From Trebouxia sp. TZW2008 (Eukaryota; Chlorophyta; Trebouxiophyceae; Trebouxiales; Trebouxiaceae), in NCBI GenBank assembly GCA_002118135.1, contig BDIU01000203.1:1-64000 (forward strand): a stretch of 64,000 nt of DNA, given 5' to 3'. A model generated the notes under the pieces. The model worked only from the letters and a program-made list of their open reading frames with translations. It made no database searches and had not been told where the DNA came from. Below are positions 24,105 through 36,410 of the stretch, piece by piece (positions within the stretch are counted from its first letter, which is position 1; the number at the start of each line of letters is the position of its first letter). The position numbers were made by a program, and so were the translations under genes.

Positions 24105-27032
24105 ATGTTTGGGGAAAGGAAAACTGTTGTACAAAACATTCAAAGCTATTTCGTGAAGCCGCCTGACCCCAAAGAGCTAGTACGGAAGTGGCAATCAGAC
24201 ATCAGGTACTTGTCTGAAGTCATGCATGAAGTTCTGCTGATTTTCTGACGATACGACAGCAACACTCGTGCATTGTCCAGAGCCTCAATGCACAGCACTA
24301 TATCATTGTACGCAATGTAGTAACTCACTGCGCTCGCTATGCAAACAGTCACACTGAAGAACAGTCACATGCAGGAAAGAACAGCGCAATCTTGAAAAGC
24401 AAATCCGCGAAAATGACCGATTAGAAAAGGTAGCGCAGAAACAGATTCGTGAGGCAGCCAAGCGCAATGATATGACATCCGCAAAGACCCTTGCAAAAGA
24501 GCTCATGCACACGCGGCGAGTGACCAGCAGGCTTTGGACAAACAAAGCTCACATGATGAGCATGAACTCGCAGCTGACAGAACAGCTTGGCATGGTCAAA
24601 GTTGCTGGGACTTTAAAGCAAAGCACTCAGGTGAGTTTCCCAACAAGGGCTCATGTCAGTTTTGTGTTTGCCATAGTTTGCAGAGAGTTGACTGCACTTT
24701 GAGGCCAGTTGTCAAGGAGCGCATTAGAGAGTGGCCTGCAGCTTGTGTTTTCTCCAGATGAACATGCAGACACTGAGACAGACCTGCGCACCTTAAAGCA
24801 AGTTCTGTAAGCAAAGTGCATGCAAAGGCATGTTCTGGCACCACAGACTTGAGCGCAATCCCTGATAGACATGGCTGTCGAGTAAAGCTAACCATGCAAA
24901 CCTGGAAATGACACACAGATAGTGGTTTTGCTAATATATACAGATGCTGCGACAGGTAGGGCAGGTGGTGAATGATCTCATCAAGGTTCCAGAGCTGAAT
25001 CAGACCATGCAGCAGATGTCAAAGGGCATGATCCAGGCAGGCTTGATAGCTTGCGGTTGTGCATGCTATTCAACACAATTGATTCCTGCAATAGGTAATG
25101 AAGGTGGTGAATGATCTCATCAAGGTTCCAGAGCTGAATCAGACAATGCAGCAGATGTCCAAGGAGATGATGAAAGCAGGGCTAATAGAGGAAACCATGG
25201 GAGAGATGCTGGACGACGCCTTTGACACTGATGACATTGAGGAGGACGCAGACGCTGAAGTTGACAAGGTGTGTACAAACACCTATCCCCTATCACGTTG
25301 GTAAAAGTGGTCATGATGATAAGTCCAAAACAATAATGGCATGGACACTGAACAAAACGCATCGATCATTGTAGTCATAATGACGTCAACAATGACAGTA
25401 GGTTACACAATCTAGCACAGGTGCTAGGTGTGTCTGGCCCAAGTCCTGTCCTGCCAGGCCGGCCTGATGGATCAGGTAAGATGGAAGAGAAGCGCTCCAA
25501 ATGCTTCTTTCAAATGGCGGGCTGGCACATGTTCCAGAACCTACAAGAATTGAGGGCTTCATTACGTGCTAGTGAGGTCTATCCAGTCAGTTGTTTTGAG
25601 TGGCAGATGTTTGCCCTGTATCGGCCTGTCTAGACATATTTACATACCATTGCAGACAGAATGCAGATCGGCCATGTCTCTGCATACAAGCTGGTGGCTG
25701 AAGGTTAACACCAGCATTTTGTCAAGACAACTGATGTAACAGGATCTCAACAAGCTTCCTGTTGATATGAGAAGAAGACCAGCAAACCACTCAGGCTTCT
25801 TTGCCTGGAGTGCAGCAGCAAAGCAGTTCCTTGCGTGGCAACTGTCGTGATGAATGGTTTTTGGATGCAAAATGGGTCTAACTTTGTCATGCAAACAATT
25901 CAAACCTGAGCTTGTTTTTATGCTGGGTTGCCTCAGCTGCGACATACTGAGTGCCCTTGGTCAATAGGCAAAAACAGTACATGCTTTTTGGTTTGGGTCT
26001 TTTACGCGGCTGTCTGTGTGCAGTGACTGCTGCAAGGTGCTGCAGTCACTGCTGGGCCATCCCAATTGGTTTCAGAGCCTTATGTGCTCATGTTGCCGTG
26101 CTATGTCCCCTGCGTCCAGTGTTTGCTGTGACCTTTCACAAGTGATGGCATCAGGTGCAGCAGGAATAGCACAACACAATCAGCATGGGAGGCTCTGAAG
26201 CTGATTTTACTGCTCTGGCAGTAGCGGTATTCATGCCAAGTGACAGCCGCGTAAAGTGCAACATAAGTCATAGCTTCCTCGTGAAAGTGATGTTAGTCAT
26301 AGCTTCAGCATGAAAGTGATGCCTACTATAAAGTCTGATTTGTGCCATCAGCGCGATTTTAGACCTTGATGCAGAGGATACGAAGATCTATAAAAAATCC
26401 TTGCATCTTTTGCATCAACCTGCGACCTTGCACAGCTCAACATTGGCAGCAAGCCATTCTGATTTGATCCCCCAACCCCTCTAGATCAGATGCAATGTTG
26501 ACTCCATCTTGCTGTCGATCGCAGTCACGTGCACATTCAAAAATAGCATTGCAGGTACTACAGATCAGTCGAGACTTGCTCACAATGCAGCTCAGAATCA
26601 GCAGGATGCTGAGTCTGACCTTTGGCAGTCTGTAGCCGAGAGTGCAGTGAGTTGACTAGCAAAGAAAAGTGGTTTCACATGCTGTAGCCAGCCGACAAAT
26701 CCACATTGCATGTGATTGGGGTTGATGACATTGAATGCAGGTCTCGACAGAGATTGCTGTTGAGACCCTGGAGCAGATGGCTGTTGCACCCAAGAATGAT
26801 GCAGCACCTTGTCACACAACAAAACATGTCAGGCAGCATGAGGTTCCAGCCTGAAAGTCTTGCATGCATGCAGGTCTTGACAGAGATTGCTGGAGAGACC
26901 CTGGAGCAGATGGCTGCTGCACCCAAGAACAAAGCAGCACCAGCAAGAGCTGCGGCAGTTGCCCAGGAACAGGAGGAAGCTGATGCAGAAGCTGATGATC
27001 TGCAAGCACGCCTGGATGCTATTCGCAGCTGA
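24105..27032 (+). CDS. VPS24: ESCRT-III subunit VPS24 / CHMP3, 4 exons
   Basis: Exons 24105-24205, 24375-24630, 25095-25268 and 26874-27032 join in phase to a 229-aa protein (human CHMP3 is 222 aa). The N-terminus has PPDPKELVRKWQSDIR, followed by basic alpha1-alpha2 helices (KEQRNLEKQIRENDRLEKVA), then IKVPELNQTMQQMSKEMMKA, the acidic DDAFDTDDIEEDADAEVDKV, and a C-terminal MIM-like helix LQARLDAIRS. VPS24 co-polymerises with VPS2 on endosomal membranes and is needed for multivesicular-body sorting and membrane scission. Introns 2 and 3 contain earlier, altered copies of exons 3 and 4. A short splice-bounded open block at 25420-25475 has no counterpart in the family and was left out. Confidence 0.92.
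24956..25268 (+). repeat. VPS24 exon 3 and its upstream duplicate
   Basis: The copy at 24956-25046 starts after an acceptor (GATGCTGCGACAG) with VGQVVNDLIKVPELNQTMQQ and stays open to MSKGMIQAGLIA before diverging. The intact exon 3 starts at 25095 after ATAG. Both begin in the same phase, so the first could in principle be an alternative exon start, but it lacks the acidic 3' half. Confidence 0.85.
26741..27032 (+). repeat. VPS24 exon 4 and its upstream duplicate
   Basis: After GAATGCAG, the segment 26741-26818 reads VSTEIAVETLEQMAVAPKND, a near copy of the real exon 4 start VLTEIAGETLEQMAAAPKNK at 26874 after CATGCAG. The copy stays open in the same frame into the following sequence but loses the Ala/Glu-rich tail. 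Confidence 0.85.
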
Positions 27033-28670
27033 CACGAATCTGTCAGTCGTTTCAAAGAGCATATTTACTGAGTCATGATTGCTTTGAGACTCAAGCAGCG
27101 GAGGCAACTGCACTTCATGTAGCGCTGCACAACAACACTATGGAATGCTGAAGTCAACTATTGTACATGATAGCAAGCTCCATGCAGGAAGTGCCTACAT
27201 TGAGTGTACAATACAGCAATATTGTCTTGCTTTAATTGCAGAATGCACTGCTGTAGCTTTGTGCTTGAGGCAGTAGTTTGCGTTCGGCTGCATGAGATAC
27301 GCTGTTTCTAAGAAACGGAACAGCCAACCTGGACTTCTGCATCAATCATCCCGCAGGCAAGTGTTGCAGACCGCTGTCCAGTCCAGCAATACAGAGAGTG
27401 AACGTGTTCAAAAGATTGTTTTGCAAGCAGTCTAACAAAGCGTACATATTGCATGTCATGACCACTGGCGAGCTAAGCAAAGACTTGAGATTACCCAGAA
27501 TCGGTGGACACAAACATTTGGCTGCCAGAACTGACTCTAGCCTCACCTGACATGAGCACGGTGGTAATGATGAGCCTTTCATTGTCAAAACATGTTGTCA
27601 TCAAGGCTACAGCAGAAACCCTCAGTTGAACGTTGTTAACGCAAACACTCATAGACCATGCAAGGAAAACGCAAGCCTGAACAACTTCTTCAATACTATT
27701 TCTCTGTCAATATGCCACAACTCATGCCTTAATATCAAGTCTTTTGGCCAAGCTACATGCTTTGCATCTGCTAAACCGAGTGAGGACAAACAGGGGCACA
27801 ACAATATAGCTGGCAGATGTAGTGTAAATTGCTGCTGTACATTGTCAATCATCTGAATGTGCATCTGGACATGGCAGTTGTTTTCAACCTGGTTGGAAGA
27901 CATGAGCCACAAAGAGCTGTGCTCGCTTTCTGGCCATGAACCCACCAAGAATGGCGTTCAAGCCATCAGTGCACATGTGACACAGCCAAAGTGATATACA
28001 TGTACAGGCTGGGCTGACACCCCAATAATTTGCTGCCAAGAAATGCTTCAGCCTGGTGGGTCTGGTCCACAGCTTATCCATTTGGCGCTGTAGTACAATA
28101 CAACGAATCTGTTCTGCTTTGGCTGCCAGAGGCTCCTTTGATGACGCCTTACAGCACAGAGTTTTCCTTGCTCGCCTTTCTTGCAATACGCTGTTTGCCT
28201 TTCATGCAATACAGTAGAGTTTCAAGGCAATGATCAGACCACCGTGTCTTTGCCACCAGGTGGCACCAGAGCATCGCTGTTTTTGCCATTGATGTGGGCT
28301 CCTGGGACCAGAGCCATCAACCTTGCGACTTCTAGTTTCAGATGGTCCACCTACACCAGTGACACATAGCAGTTAGTCAGCAATGTTGATGTCATGCAGT
28401 GTGATTGACTGGTGACTAAATATGCTGACATGCTGACCTTTTACTGACTAGGTGCATAAGGTAAGGCATTTGTCGCCAGGAGTTCAGTTGACAAGGGCAA
28501 GCGCAAGCAAAGCGAATTGCAACAAAAACAGACACAAGCTGGTTTTATTTGCTGTATGCAATGAGATCACAGGACAACAAGCACATGCGCCTCAATATAA
28601 TGCATGAACATAGCAGAAGATAGCATACGCTCTGAAGCAGATTTGAGATCATGAAGACGTCTGCACCAAA
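27033..28670. other. Convergent intergenic region, no gene recognised
   Basis: 1.6 kb between the stop codons of VPS24 (+) and AMT1 (-), so both transcripts should end here. An AAATAAAA word near 28537-28550 on the minus strand could serve AMT1. No convincing coding or RNA gene was seen. Confidence 0.4.
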
Positions 28671-31600
28671 TCAAAGCTGCTGCAAAAACTGCCAAACACC
28701 GCTTTCAGTGGGAAGTTCATGATCATGGGAGGAGTCAGTGTGAAAGGCAGGAAGAAGTTTGACAGGAGTCCAGCAGCATTGCACCTGTGACTGCAGCCTA
28801 TTGTGTTGGCTGCCGCCTGGATAGCCAATGCCGCTTGAGCCGTGGAACTTGTGGTCAGGCACATCAGTCATGGCGTTGTCATCAAGATGCTGAAGTTCCA
28901 CATTGTAGACTTCCTCCATGCCTGGGTAGGCATGTCCACCATGCTTGGAGACATCCACTCCAGCCTGAACAAACACAGCTTGTGTATTGTCAAACGGGTT
29001 TCATGCAAGTAGTTCACAGCAGGCAAAGACTTCCTCCATGCCTGGGCAGGCGTGTCCACCATGTTGGAGACATCCACTCCAGCCTGGTAGACACAAGCAA
29101 ATGCTTGAACAGCAAAAGAAGAAGTGTGGCATCCTTCAAGAAAGGTACTCCAGCCTAATCATGTGCAGATTCTTCACAGCAGGAGAAATAATAAGGCATG
29201 CCTGGGTAGGCGTGTCCATCATGCTTGGAGACATCCACTCTAGCCTGAACAAACACAGCTTGTGTGCTGTCAAAAGTTCTCATGCAAGAAGTTCACAGCA
29301 GGCAAAGACTTCCTCCACGCCTGGGTAGGCGTGTCCACCATGTTGAAGACGTCCACTCCAGCCTGGTAGACAAAAACAAATGCTTGAACAGCAGAAGAAG
29401 AAGTGTGGCATCCTTGAAGACAGGGACTTCAGCCCAATAACATGCAGTTTGTTCACAGCAGGAGAAGCAATAAGGCATGTCTGGGTAGGCGTGTCCACCA
29501 TGCTTGGAGACATCCACGCCAGCCTGAACAAACAAAGCTTGTTGATTGATATTTTTTGAATTTCCATAGATATATATTTTCAGATTTTTTTATTTTATTT
29601 TTTGATTTATATATTGTCAGAAGGGTCTCATGCAAGTGAACCGCAGCAGGAGAAGAAGTATGGCATGTCTGGTAGGCGTGTTTGCCATGCTTGGGAACGT
29701 TTACTCCAGCCTGAGCATGCACAGATGACCGGCCATCATGTGAAGAGATGTGGCATGTTTGAAGATGTCACTACATTATTAGTAAAGTACTCAAGCTGCC
29801 AAGAATGCAGCAACCTTGTGCAACATTGAAACCGACTTCACCCCAGCAGAGATTGTCTCACTCATGGATGGATCATGTGACACAGCATAACCCAGTAGCT
29901 CTTCTTCCCTTCTGATGCATAGCAGATGACTCGCACATCTCAGTGCTGATGGCTCATGTGACCAAGCATGACTCACCAGCTCTTCTTCCCTGCTGATGCG
30001 CAGCTTGCCAAACTTGTTCAGAATCCAGAAGAAGGGGTACATCATGAGCATGGTCCACCCAAAAATGACGCACACCCAAATCACATTTGCAGCAAAAGTG
30101 TGGGGGCTGTCGCCTCTAAACCAGCCATAGTGTCTTGGGCCACCATCATAAGAATTAGTTGTGCCTGCAAAATCAACAGGGGCTGAATTATGGGCTGGAT
30201 CAGCGACACAGCTTGTCTCTGAATCAGTACTGGCCATGCCAGCAAGTTGTCACAACGGCAACTTGTGCTTTTTGGGTGGCCAAATACAAATTTCAAAAAA
30301 CAGGCAGGTCAACGCGGCATGCTGCGCCTGTCAGCAAACAAATTGGCATCAATCAAGCTGCCCTAAAGCTATAGTTGTAACATATTCACAGACACGGATG
30401 CAGGCACAATGATTTTCCCACATCCATGATGCAAGAAGTTTCATCCTTATGAGACTCACCATACAGCTCATAAACATAGTTGGGGCTGGCCATGAGGGAG
30501 TAGTACAGCACTCCAACTGTGCCGCCAATGCCGTGAACCTGCAGACAGAAAAGCATGTTCTTTTGCAGTGCTTTGCCCTCATGTGCAATGACTTCTGAAC
30601 GTTGCATGTTTCAAAGCGCACGACTGCAGGTAGTGACTGATGAGCAGCAAGTGTTGCTGATACAATGTACAGCAAGCAATGGCGAGTGGTGCATTTGCAT
30701 GATTGCATGATCACACACTGCAGAAATGCAGGTCTGGGTGAGACAAGGAGCAAAAGCAGTTCTGCACATACATACAGTCATGCACGTACACATAGTCAAG
30801 CAGAACAGATTTGTGAACTCATAAAAAGGAACCAGGCAGGGGTGAAGAGGAAGGGCAGCATCAGCAGTCTGACTTATGTGTGGCAAGCTTATCATCACAG
30901 CTTTGACAGGGTCGTCAACATTGAGCACGTGCAGCACAAACTGTAAAGTTAGCAGCACTACCAGATTACTTTGGCTCATAATGCTGATGCTGATGCAAAT
31001 CAACAAGAAGATGAAGAAGCAGAAGAAGATCAGGAGGAAGAAGAAGAGGAGCAGCCTGAATACATTACATGCGTAATCAGCGTACAATCGCAGCGTCCAT
31101 GGAGTCATCAATATCCAAGCACACATAGCACAAACAGCCAGTCTGGCAATACTATTCGACCACTCTTGCTCATGATGATAAATAGACAAAGAAGAAGAGC
31201 AGGCTGGCTACAGCATATGCTTACTGTTACTGCGTCCACCGGGTCATCAACCTTCAACACATGGAGCACAAATAGCGAGCCTGGCAGCACAATCAAGCCG
31301 CCCACAATGCCACCCAGCGCAGAAGCCCAAGGCTCAAAGGTGGCACAGCCAGATGTGATCACCTGTACAAAGCATCACAAAATTCTAAGGCAAAACTTTG
31401 TGGGGCAAACTCAAAAGCTTCTGAGGGATGCATGGCTTTTGCAAACCAGACTCATGATCTGATTGAGCCACAAATCCTTCAGCATTATCCCAGTTCAAAT
31501 TCTTGATCGTCTTATAGTCAAGTCCATCGTACACCTTGACTGCTGGAAAACCACTCGACTTATTCACGGAGAAGAAATAATTTTGGCGCAATAATGTGCA

Positions 31601-34600
31601 CACGAACATATTGAAAGAATCGACCGCCAAAATTGTTCCGGTGCATCGCTCATGGAAATCTTACTTTTAGTAAAGCAATTCAAAACTTGAACACCTTGAG
31701 ACTGAATCATTGTATAGATTGTTGCTGTCACCAGGACAAGACATACTCTATACACAGTATGCTTTGTGGTTGCAGCCAGCTTGCTGTTGTGACTCTCACA
31801 TCATCTGAGTGAGCCATCAGAACATGAAGCCCAAAAGCAGGAGCACCTGTGCCCAGAAGCAGCACAAACGACGCTGTGATGGGAAGACTTTGCTGCTTTG
31901 TCTATTATGGTGTGACTGATACACAGTTGTTTGGCAGCATAGCTCGCCTGTGGTTGGGATGACTTTTCACCATGCCTAAGAGGGCGCCATCGGTAAAACA
32001 CGAATATGTTGCATGCTTTTTTGACTGCGAACGAGGTCTTGCTGCTATCTCGACTGGCTAACGTAGCACAGTGCCAGCCTAACACGCTTTCAGGTGAGAT
32101 CTGGCAAGCTTACTTACCACCAGGCGTACACGGGCGCCGTTTGTTGACATGGGTAGGTCCCAGATGGAGTGTTCAGCCCTAATCTCGGAATCAAATGACA
32201 GACTAGCAGCTGCAGAGCTCATTCTAGCATGCCTTTCAGTATGTGTCAAAAAGCAGACTTACCACCATCCCTATGAGAGCGCCATTAGTGGACATGGGTA
32301 GGTCCCACATGGCGTGTCCAGTCTTGAACTTTGTGTACAGCAGCATGACCAGCAGTGCTGTGCAGCCGCCAAAGCAGGCGCCCATGGTGGTACTCATTGC
32401 ACATCTAGCCACTACCTGTAGGGGAAACAAGGCGTCTGTCACCACAGGCTGCTGAAAATCGGATGTCACACATTTCATCATCATTCACCATTGTAAGCGT
32501 GGGCTAGGCGAGCTCAGCAGGCCCAACTAGGTACATACAGAATCAATCAGCTGCCTCCAATCAATTCCATCATGTGCTGACCTAAACCAATTACATGGGA
32601 CATGAAGGGCGGAGAGGTCCTAGGATAGCATGTCAAGCAGTTGCCATGAATGAAGAGGTTTCTGTTCTGTTGTGACTTCAAACAGTGTGAAAATACCTCA
32701 TGCAAGCTTCCCGTACATGGGCAAAAGTGATGTTGCTGACATGCACTGTTTTGCATGCAAGCATGCACATCGCTTCTGTCCATGTCTATGAAAATCGTTT
32801 CTAGCTGCTCTAGGCAATGCAGTGGCACTTACAGCATGCTACCATCAGCATGATGTAAGTGCCACTGAGATTGCGGATCACAACAGCAATGCTATCTCAA
32901 GCACAGTCTGTGTTGCCAGGACTGGTGCTGGCATGTCCATGCACGAGTCAGACACCCATTAGATAAAAGGATTCCTGATGCTGTTGACAAAATCCAGCAG
33001 CAACCGTTGCTTTGACACTGAGCAGCACCACCATACATTTGCTCTTCATGTGACAATGCTGCCAACATGCAACACAACGTGATTTGAGCTGACATATCGT
33101 GATTGAGCTGATGCATGGACTGCCACCGTTTGCTGAAGCGCTCGCAGGCAACTCACCATGCCAAAGTTGGTGCCGTCTGAAGCAATGATCTGTCCCATTG
33201 TTCCTGGGTTGAATCCGTAGAAGCCAAACCTGCAGCCAACATATCACCAGTCATGCCACAGCATCATTTGGAATGCATTCCGACACGGATTATGTTGCCA
33301 GTCAAGACCGATCATGGAAAAGCAGGGTACCCATTTGGCTCAAACAACATGAGTTGAATGCTGGCAAGGTATACGTCCATGCTACAGGCAGGTTGGCGAG
33401 GCAGACTGACCATTCTGCAAACAAGTCTGTGGCATGCTGGTCTGGATTGTGCACTGTGGTTTCACTCACTCTGCACACTTTCACAGCACTGGATGTGAGA
33501 AGTAGTGAACAAGACATGATGCAGGCTAGCTGTATGCCTCACCAAAGAAGAAGAGCACCAGCGATGAAGAAGACTGAGTTGTGACCAGGCATGGGCCTTG
33601 GCTTGCCGTTCCTGTCAAATCTGCCAAGGCGCGGTCCAGCAACCAGAGCACCTGGTGTAGCACAATTAGCTTGAATTCCAAACGGGTAGCAGCTGTTCCG
33701 CTGTCACCGGAGAAGCATGCATGCCCTTTATCAACAAAGAAGCAACTGGTTTCACCTGGAAGGCTTCAGGGCTTTGCTGTGAATGAGCACTTCTAAACGT
33801 ACGTGCTTGCACATGCTTTCCCATTGCAAATGCAGTATGCAGCAGTTCAGATGCAGTGATGCAAGCTGAATGCCTGCAAGCCGTATCAGCAAAGACATTG
33901 CATGAGATCATACAACTGTTGTGCCATGAGGGAGTGATGAGGTGGGTGCATCCCAGGCCTACTCAAACACACAGCATGAACAATGTGATGGTTGACCATG
34001 CTGTGCAACTTGGTGCAGTTTGCAAAGTTTGCCCTTTCTCAATAGCTGGCAATGCATTACCGTATTTGCATGGAAAGCATACTTGCCCCTGAGCCTGCAC
34101 ATCACAGCAACGGTAGCACTTTTCAACAGTGTGACCTCCAGATCTACACTTTCAACAAGCTGAGCTGGGTTTGACACATGATGCTTGACATTCAAACGCA
34201 AATACCAACCTCCTCAGCCCACCTAGCCGCCCACAGCGTGCATAGCGCAAGAGCCAACAAGGTCACACCCCCCACTGCCAATGCGTTTGAAATGTAAAGG
34301 CAGTAATTGAGTTGCTAAGCCTGCCCAGCCGCCCAAAGCGTGCACAACAGCAGGGCCAACATTGTCACAACTCCCATGCATTTGAATTTGCAAGGCAGTG
34401 GCTGACCTGCTAAGCCTGCCCAGCCGCCCACAGCATGCACAGCGCCAGATCCAACAGTGTCATACACCCCACTGCCAATAAGTAGGGGTCCTGTGGTTCT
34501 TGTAGGGCTAGCCCAACCAGAGGCACTCCATACCCAATGAGTCAGCACAGGGTAAACCCATATAGTCAGGAACAGGGCATACCTGCAAGCATTCGTATGA

Positions 34601-35819
34601 TGTATATGCACCAAGTAAATCAATGCAAACAAGAACAGGTAGTGCCTGCAGGGATTGGAACAATGTGCATGCTGTCATAAGATGAGCATGCTCAGTGACA
34701 GGTGAGTCTGCACGAAGCACACCTATGTTGTCTAGAGCACACTGATATGCATCACAAAGCATTGGCCTTGGGTTCTGCCGCATCAAGCCAAGTGTACCAC
34801 CTCACATGCAAAAGCTGAGAGGTAGGCATGCATCAGAACTTCAGTCGCTTGACAATTGGCAAATTGACCATGCACCTGGGAGTGCCAAGTCTGAAAGCCA
34901 CTGCATAAACCTTGCAGGTCACATATACATGTGCAATGCAGACCTGCTGCTGTCATTGCAATTGATGCCTGACATCTTGACGCAGCAGTTTGTGGCAATG
35001 AGTGAGTGGCAATGATTGAGTCTTACAGTCCATAAGCCACAAACTTCACTCTTTCTGCCACAGCTCCAGAGACAATGGTTGCAGTAGACACTGCAAACTG
35101 CACACATGAAATAGCATTAGCTACAGATTGTCCTTTTGCAAGGCCTGCTGGTTGAAATGCAGAGCGGCTGCACAAGTGGAGGTGAAAGCACTTTTGCAGC
35201 AACATTGGCGGTAAATTGCACTCTTACCACAAATTGAAAGTAGTATATGTGATAAGAATCCTCTGAAAGGTCATGCAGAGCAAACATTCTGGAACCGATG
35301 AAAGGGTTCCCAGTGCTGACACAGACACCGCTGTCGTCGCAAGATTGAGGATCGCCGTATGCGAAGGCATAACCGAAGAGGTAATACCCCACACCGCCCG
35401 CACAAACGTCCATGAGGTTTTTGAGGCATACAGACTTGACGCTCTTTGCTTGAACAGCACCGATGGTCAGCTGCACGAACCAGTGTGAATCGGGGAGAGG
35501 ATTCGAGTCTTGCGCAATAATTTGCATTCCGTTGCCGGACAAAGCAGCAGGTTGCGTGGCGGTTATACACAAAACCGCATGCTCAAGCCAGTAGGTCTAT
35601 TGCCCTTGCAGCGCTCGGTGCTGATGCTTGCAGTCGCGGCAATGCATATCTCTGCAGGGAACTCACCAGAGCAAAGCCAAGCTGCATCATGAAGACGAGA
35701 TAACCGGACGTCAACAAAAAGGATGTGTTTATATCCAGAATCCAGTTGTATGTTTTGGCCTCGACCACGGCGGACACTGCATTCTGAAAGTCCGTCGAGT
35801 TGTAGTCGATGGTCGCCAT
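28671..35819 (-). CDS. AMT1-type ammonium transporter, 11 exons
   Basis: Exons 35667-35819, 35228-35470, 35027-35097, 34407-34582, 33543-33651, 33157-33229, 32263-32415, 31225-31362, 30460-30538, 29977-30164 and 28671-28964 join in phase to 558 aa. Signature pieces: [57 protein letters not shown] with [59 protein letters not shown] and the C-terminal [13 protein letters not shown]. Both pore histidines (GAVH and VHGIGG) are present. The protein should be an 11-helix plasma-membrane trimer subunit importing ammonium; the conserved C-terminal tail allows trans-regulation in plant AMT1. Five introns contain partial copies of adjoining exons. The AMT1 assignment is firm; substrate affinity and regulation are inferred from the family. 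Confidence 0.93.
28900..29715 (-). repeat. Six tandem copies of the AMT1 last-exon start with acceptor
   Basis: The exon 11 start, encoding [19 protein letters not shown], is repeated with acceptor boundaries near 28964 (intact, in use), 29083, 29244, 29362, 29523 and 29710. The spacing is 118-187 bp. Plus-strand marks are GGCGTGTCCACCATG and GGAGACATCCACTCCAGCCTG. Only the last copy in gene direction continues into a complete C-terminus and stop. Confidence 0.9.
29890..29990 (-). repeat. Copy of AMT1 exon 10 end
   Basis: The exon 10 end encodes [13 protein letters not shown] across the donor at 29976. Directly downstream in the intron a second version encodes [17 protein letters not shown] (plus-strand AGCTCTTCTTCCCTTCTGAT). 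It is a donor-side duplicate. Confidence 0.75.
30890..31362 (-). repeat. AMT1 exon 8 3' end copied twice
   Basis: Exon 8 (31362-31225) ends [16 protein letters not shown]. Downstream in gene direction are FVLCVLGY...MTPWTL (about 31165-31090) and [18 protein letters not shown] (about 30970-30892). Both retain most of the exon end in the intron before exon 9. Confidence 0.85.
32110..32290 (-). repeat. AMT1 exon 7 3' end with one copy
   Basis: The plus-strand block ATGGGTAGGTCCCACATGGC preceded by an ACTTACCACC donor (exon 7 end, lower boundary 32263) recurs at 32117-32180 as ACTTACCACC...ATGGGTAGGTCCCAGATGG. The copy keeps a perfect GTAAGT donor on the minus strand. Confidence 0.8.
32483..32590 (+). 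repeat. SINE-like dispersed repeat, copy in AMT1 intron 6
   Basis: Reads TGTAAGCGTGGGCTAGGCGA, then GCTCAGCAGGCCCAACTAGG, GTACATACAG and a tail with CAATCAGCTGCCTCCAATCA. It is one of the more complete members. Confidence 0.65.
34205..34480 (-). repeat. AMT1 exon 4 3' end in three copies
   Basis: The exon 4 end encoding [16 protein letters not shown] (34407 upward) is followed in the intron by two copies at about 34315-34385 and 34208-34285. Each shows the plus-strand block CCAGCCGCCCAAAGCGTGCA or a variant. Copies have lost the flanking transmembrane coding part. Confidence 0.85.
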
Positions 35820-36410
35820 AGTGAGTGCAACAGTGCTTCAAGCTATGCTTGTTTAGCGAGCTGGCAACTCGAGGCACTGAATCTCGCTCGATGTCACTTG
35901 CAGTCAGTCCGCAGAGGCCAAGCTCTTTCAACAAGCGAAAGCCCGACAACACGACAACATACTCGCTTTCTGCAGCCGTTTCTGAGCGCCAAAGATGCAA
36001 ACATACGACCAGATCTCGATGGTCGTAATATCTGCAGACCCCCAGCGCAGAAGCAAAGGGCACAAATGGTCATGTGACACGCGATTTGAGAAGTTGAACG
36101 GATCAAGAGTCCCATGTGTGCAGCAGCATGACTACAATTTTACGTGAAAGCCCTTGGGCCAAGGAAAGTCACCCAAAACCACACGAAAGGCTGGCAAAGT
36201 TTGATGCCATGAAGCTACGCAGTCTGACAATCAGCCCTTGAAGACACGGAATAGCAGATCCGTTGAACAACGCATACATTTGCACATCCGACTGCTAGGA
36301 TTTTCAGACTGAAAATGTATGCATTGGCTACCTTGAGCGCTCCTGATACGATAGCAAACTCATTGAAATGCTTACAATGACCCTAGTACGTTATAACACG
36401 TTTAATTCAG
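35820..36410. promoter_or_regulatory. Divergent intergenic region, AMT1 and unknown gene
   Basis: AMT1 starts leftward at 35819 and the next gene starts rightward at 36411, so this 590 bp should contain both promoters. No recognisable nitrogen-response or TATA motif was identified by eye. Confidence 0.35.

Noticed and set aside
25420..25475. Possible extra VPS24 exon (VLGVSGPSPVLPGRPDGS)
   Set aside because: Bounded by CAG and GTAAG, but exons 3 and 4 already join in phase with full family coverage.
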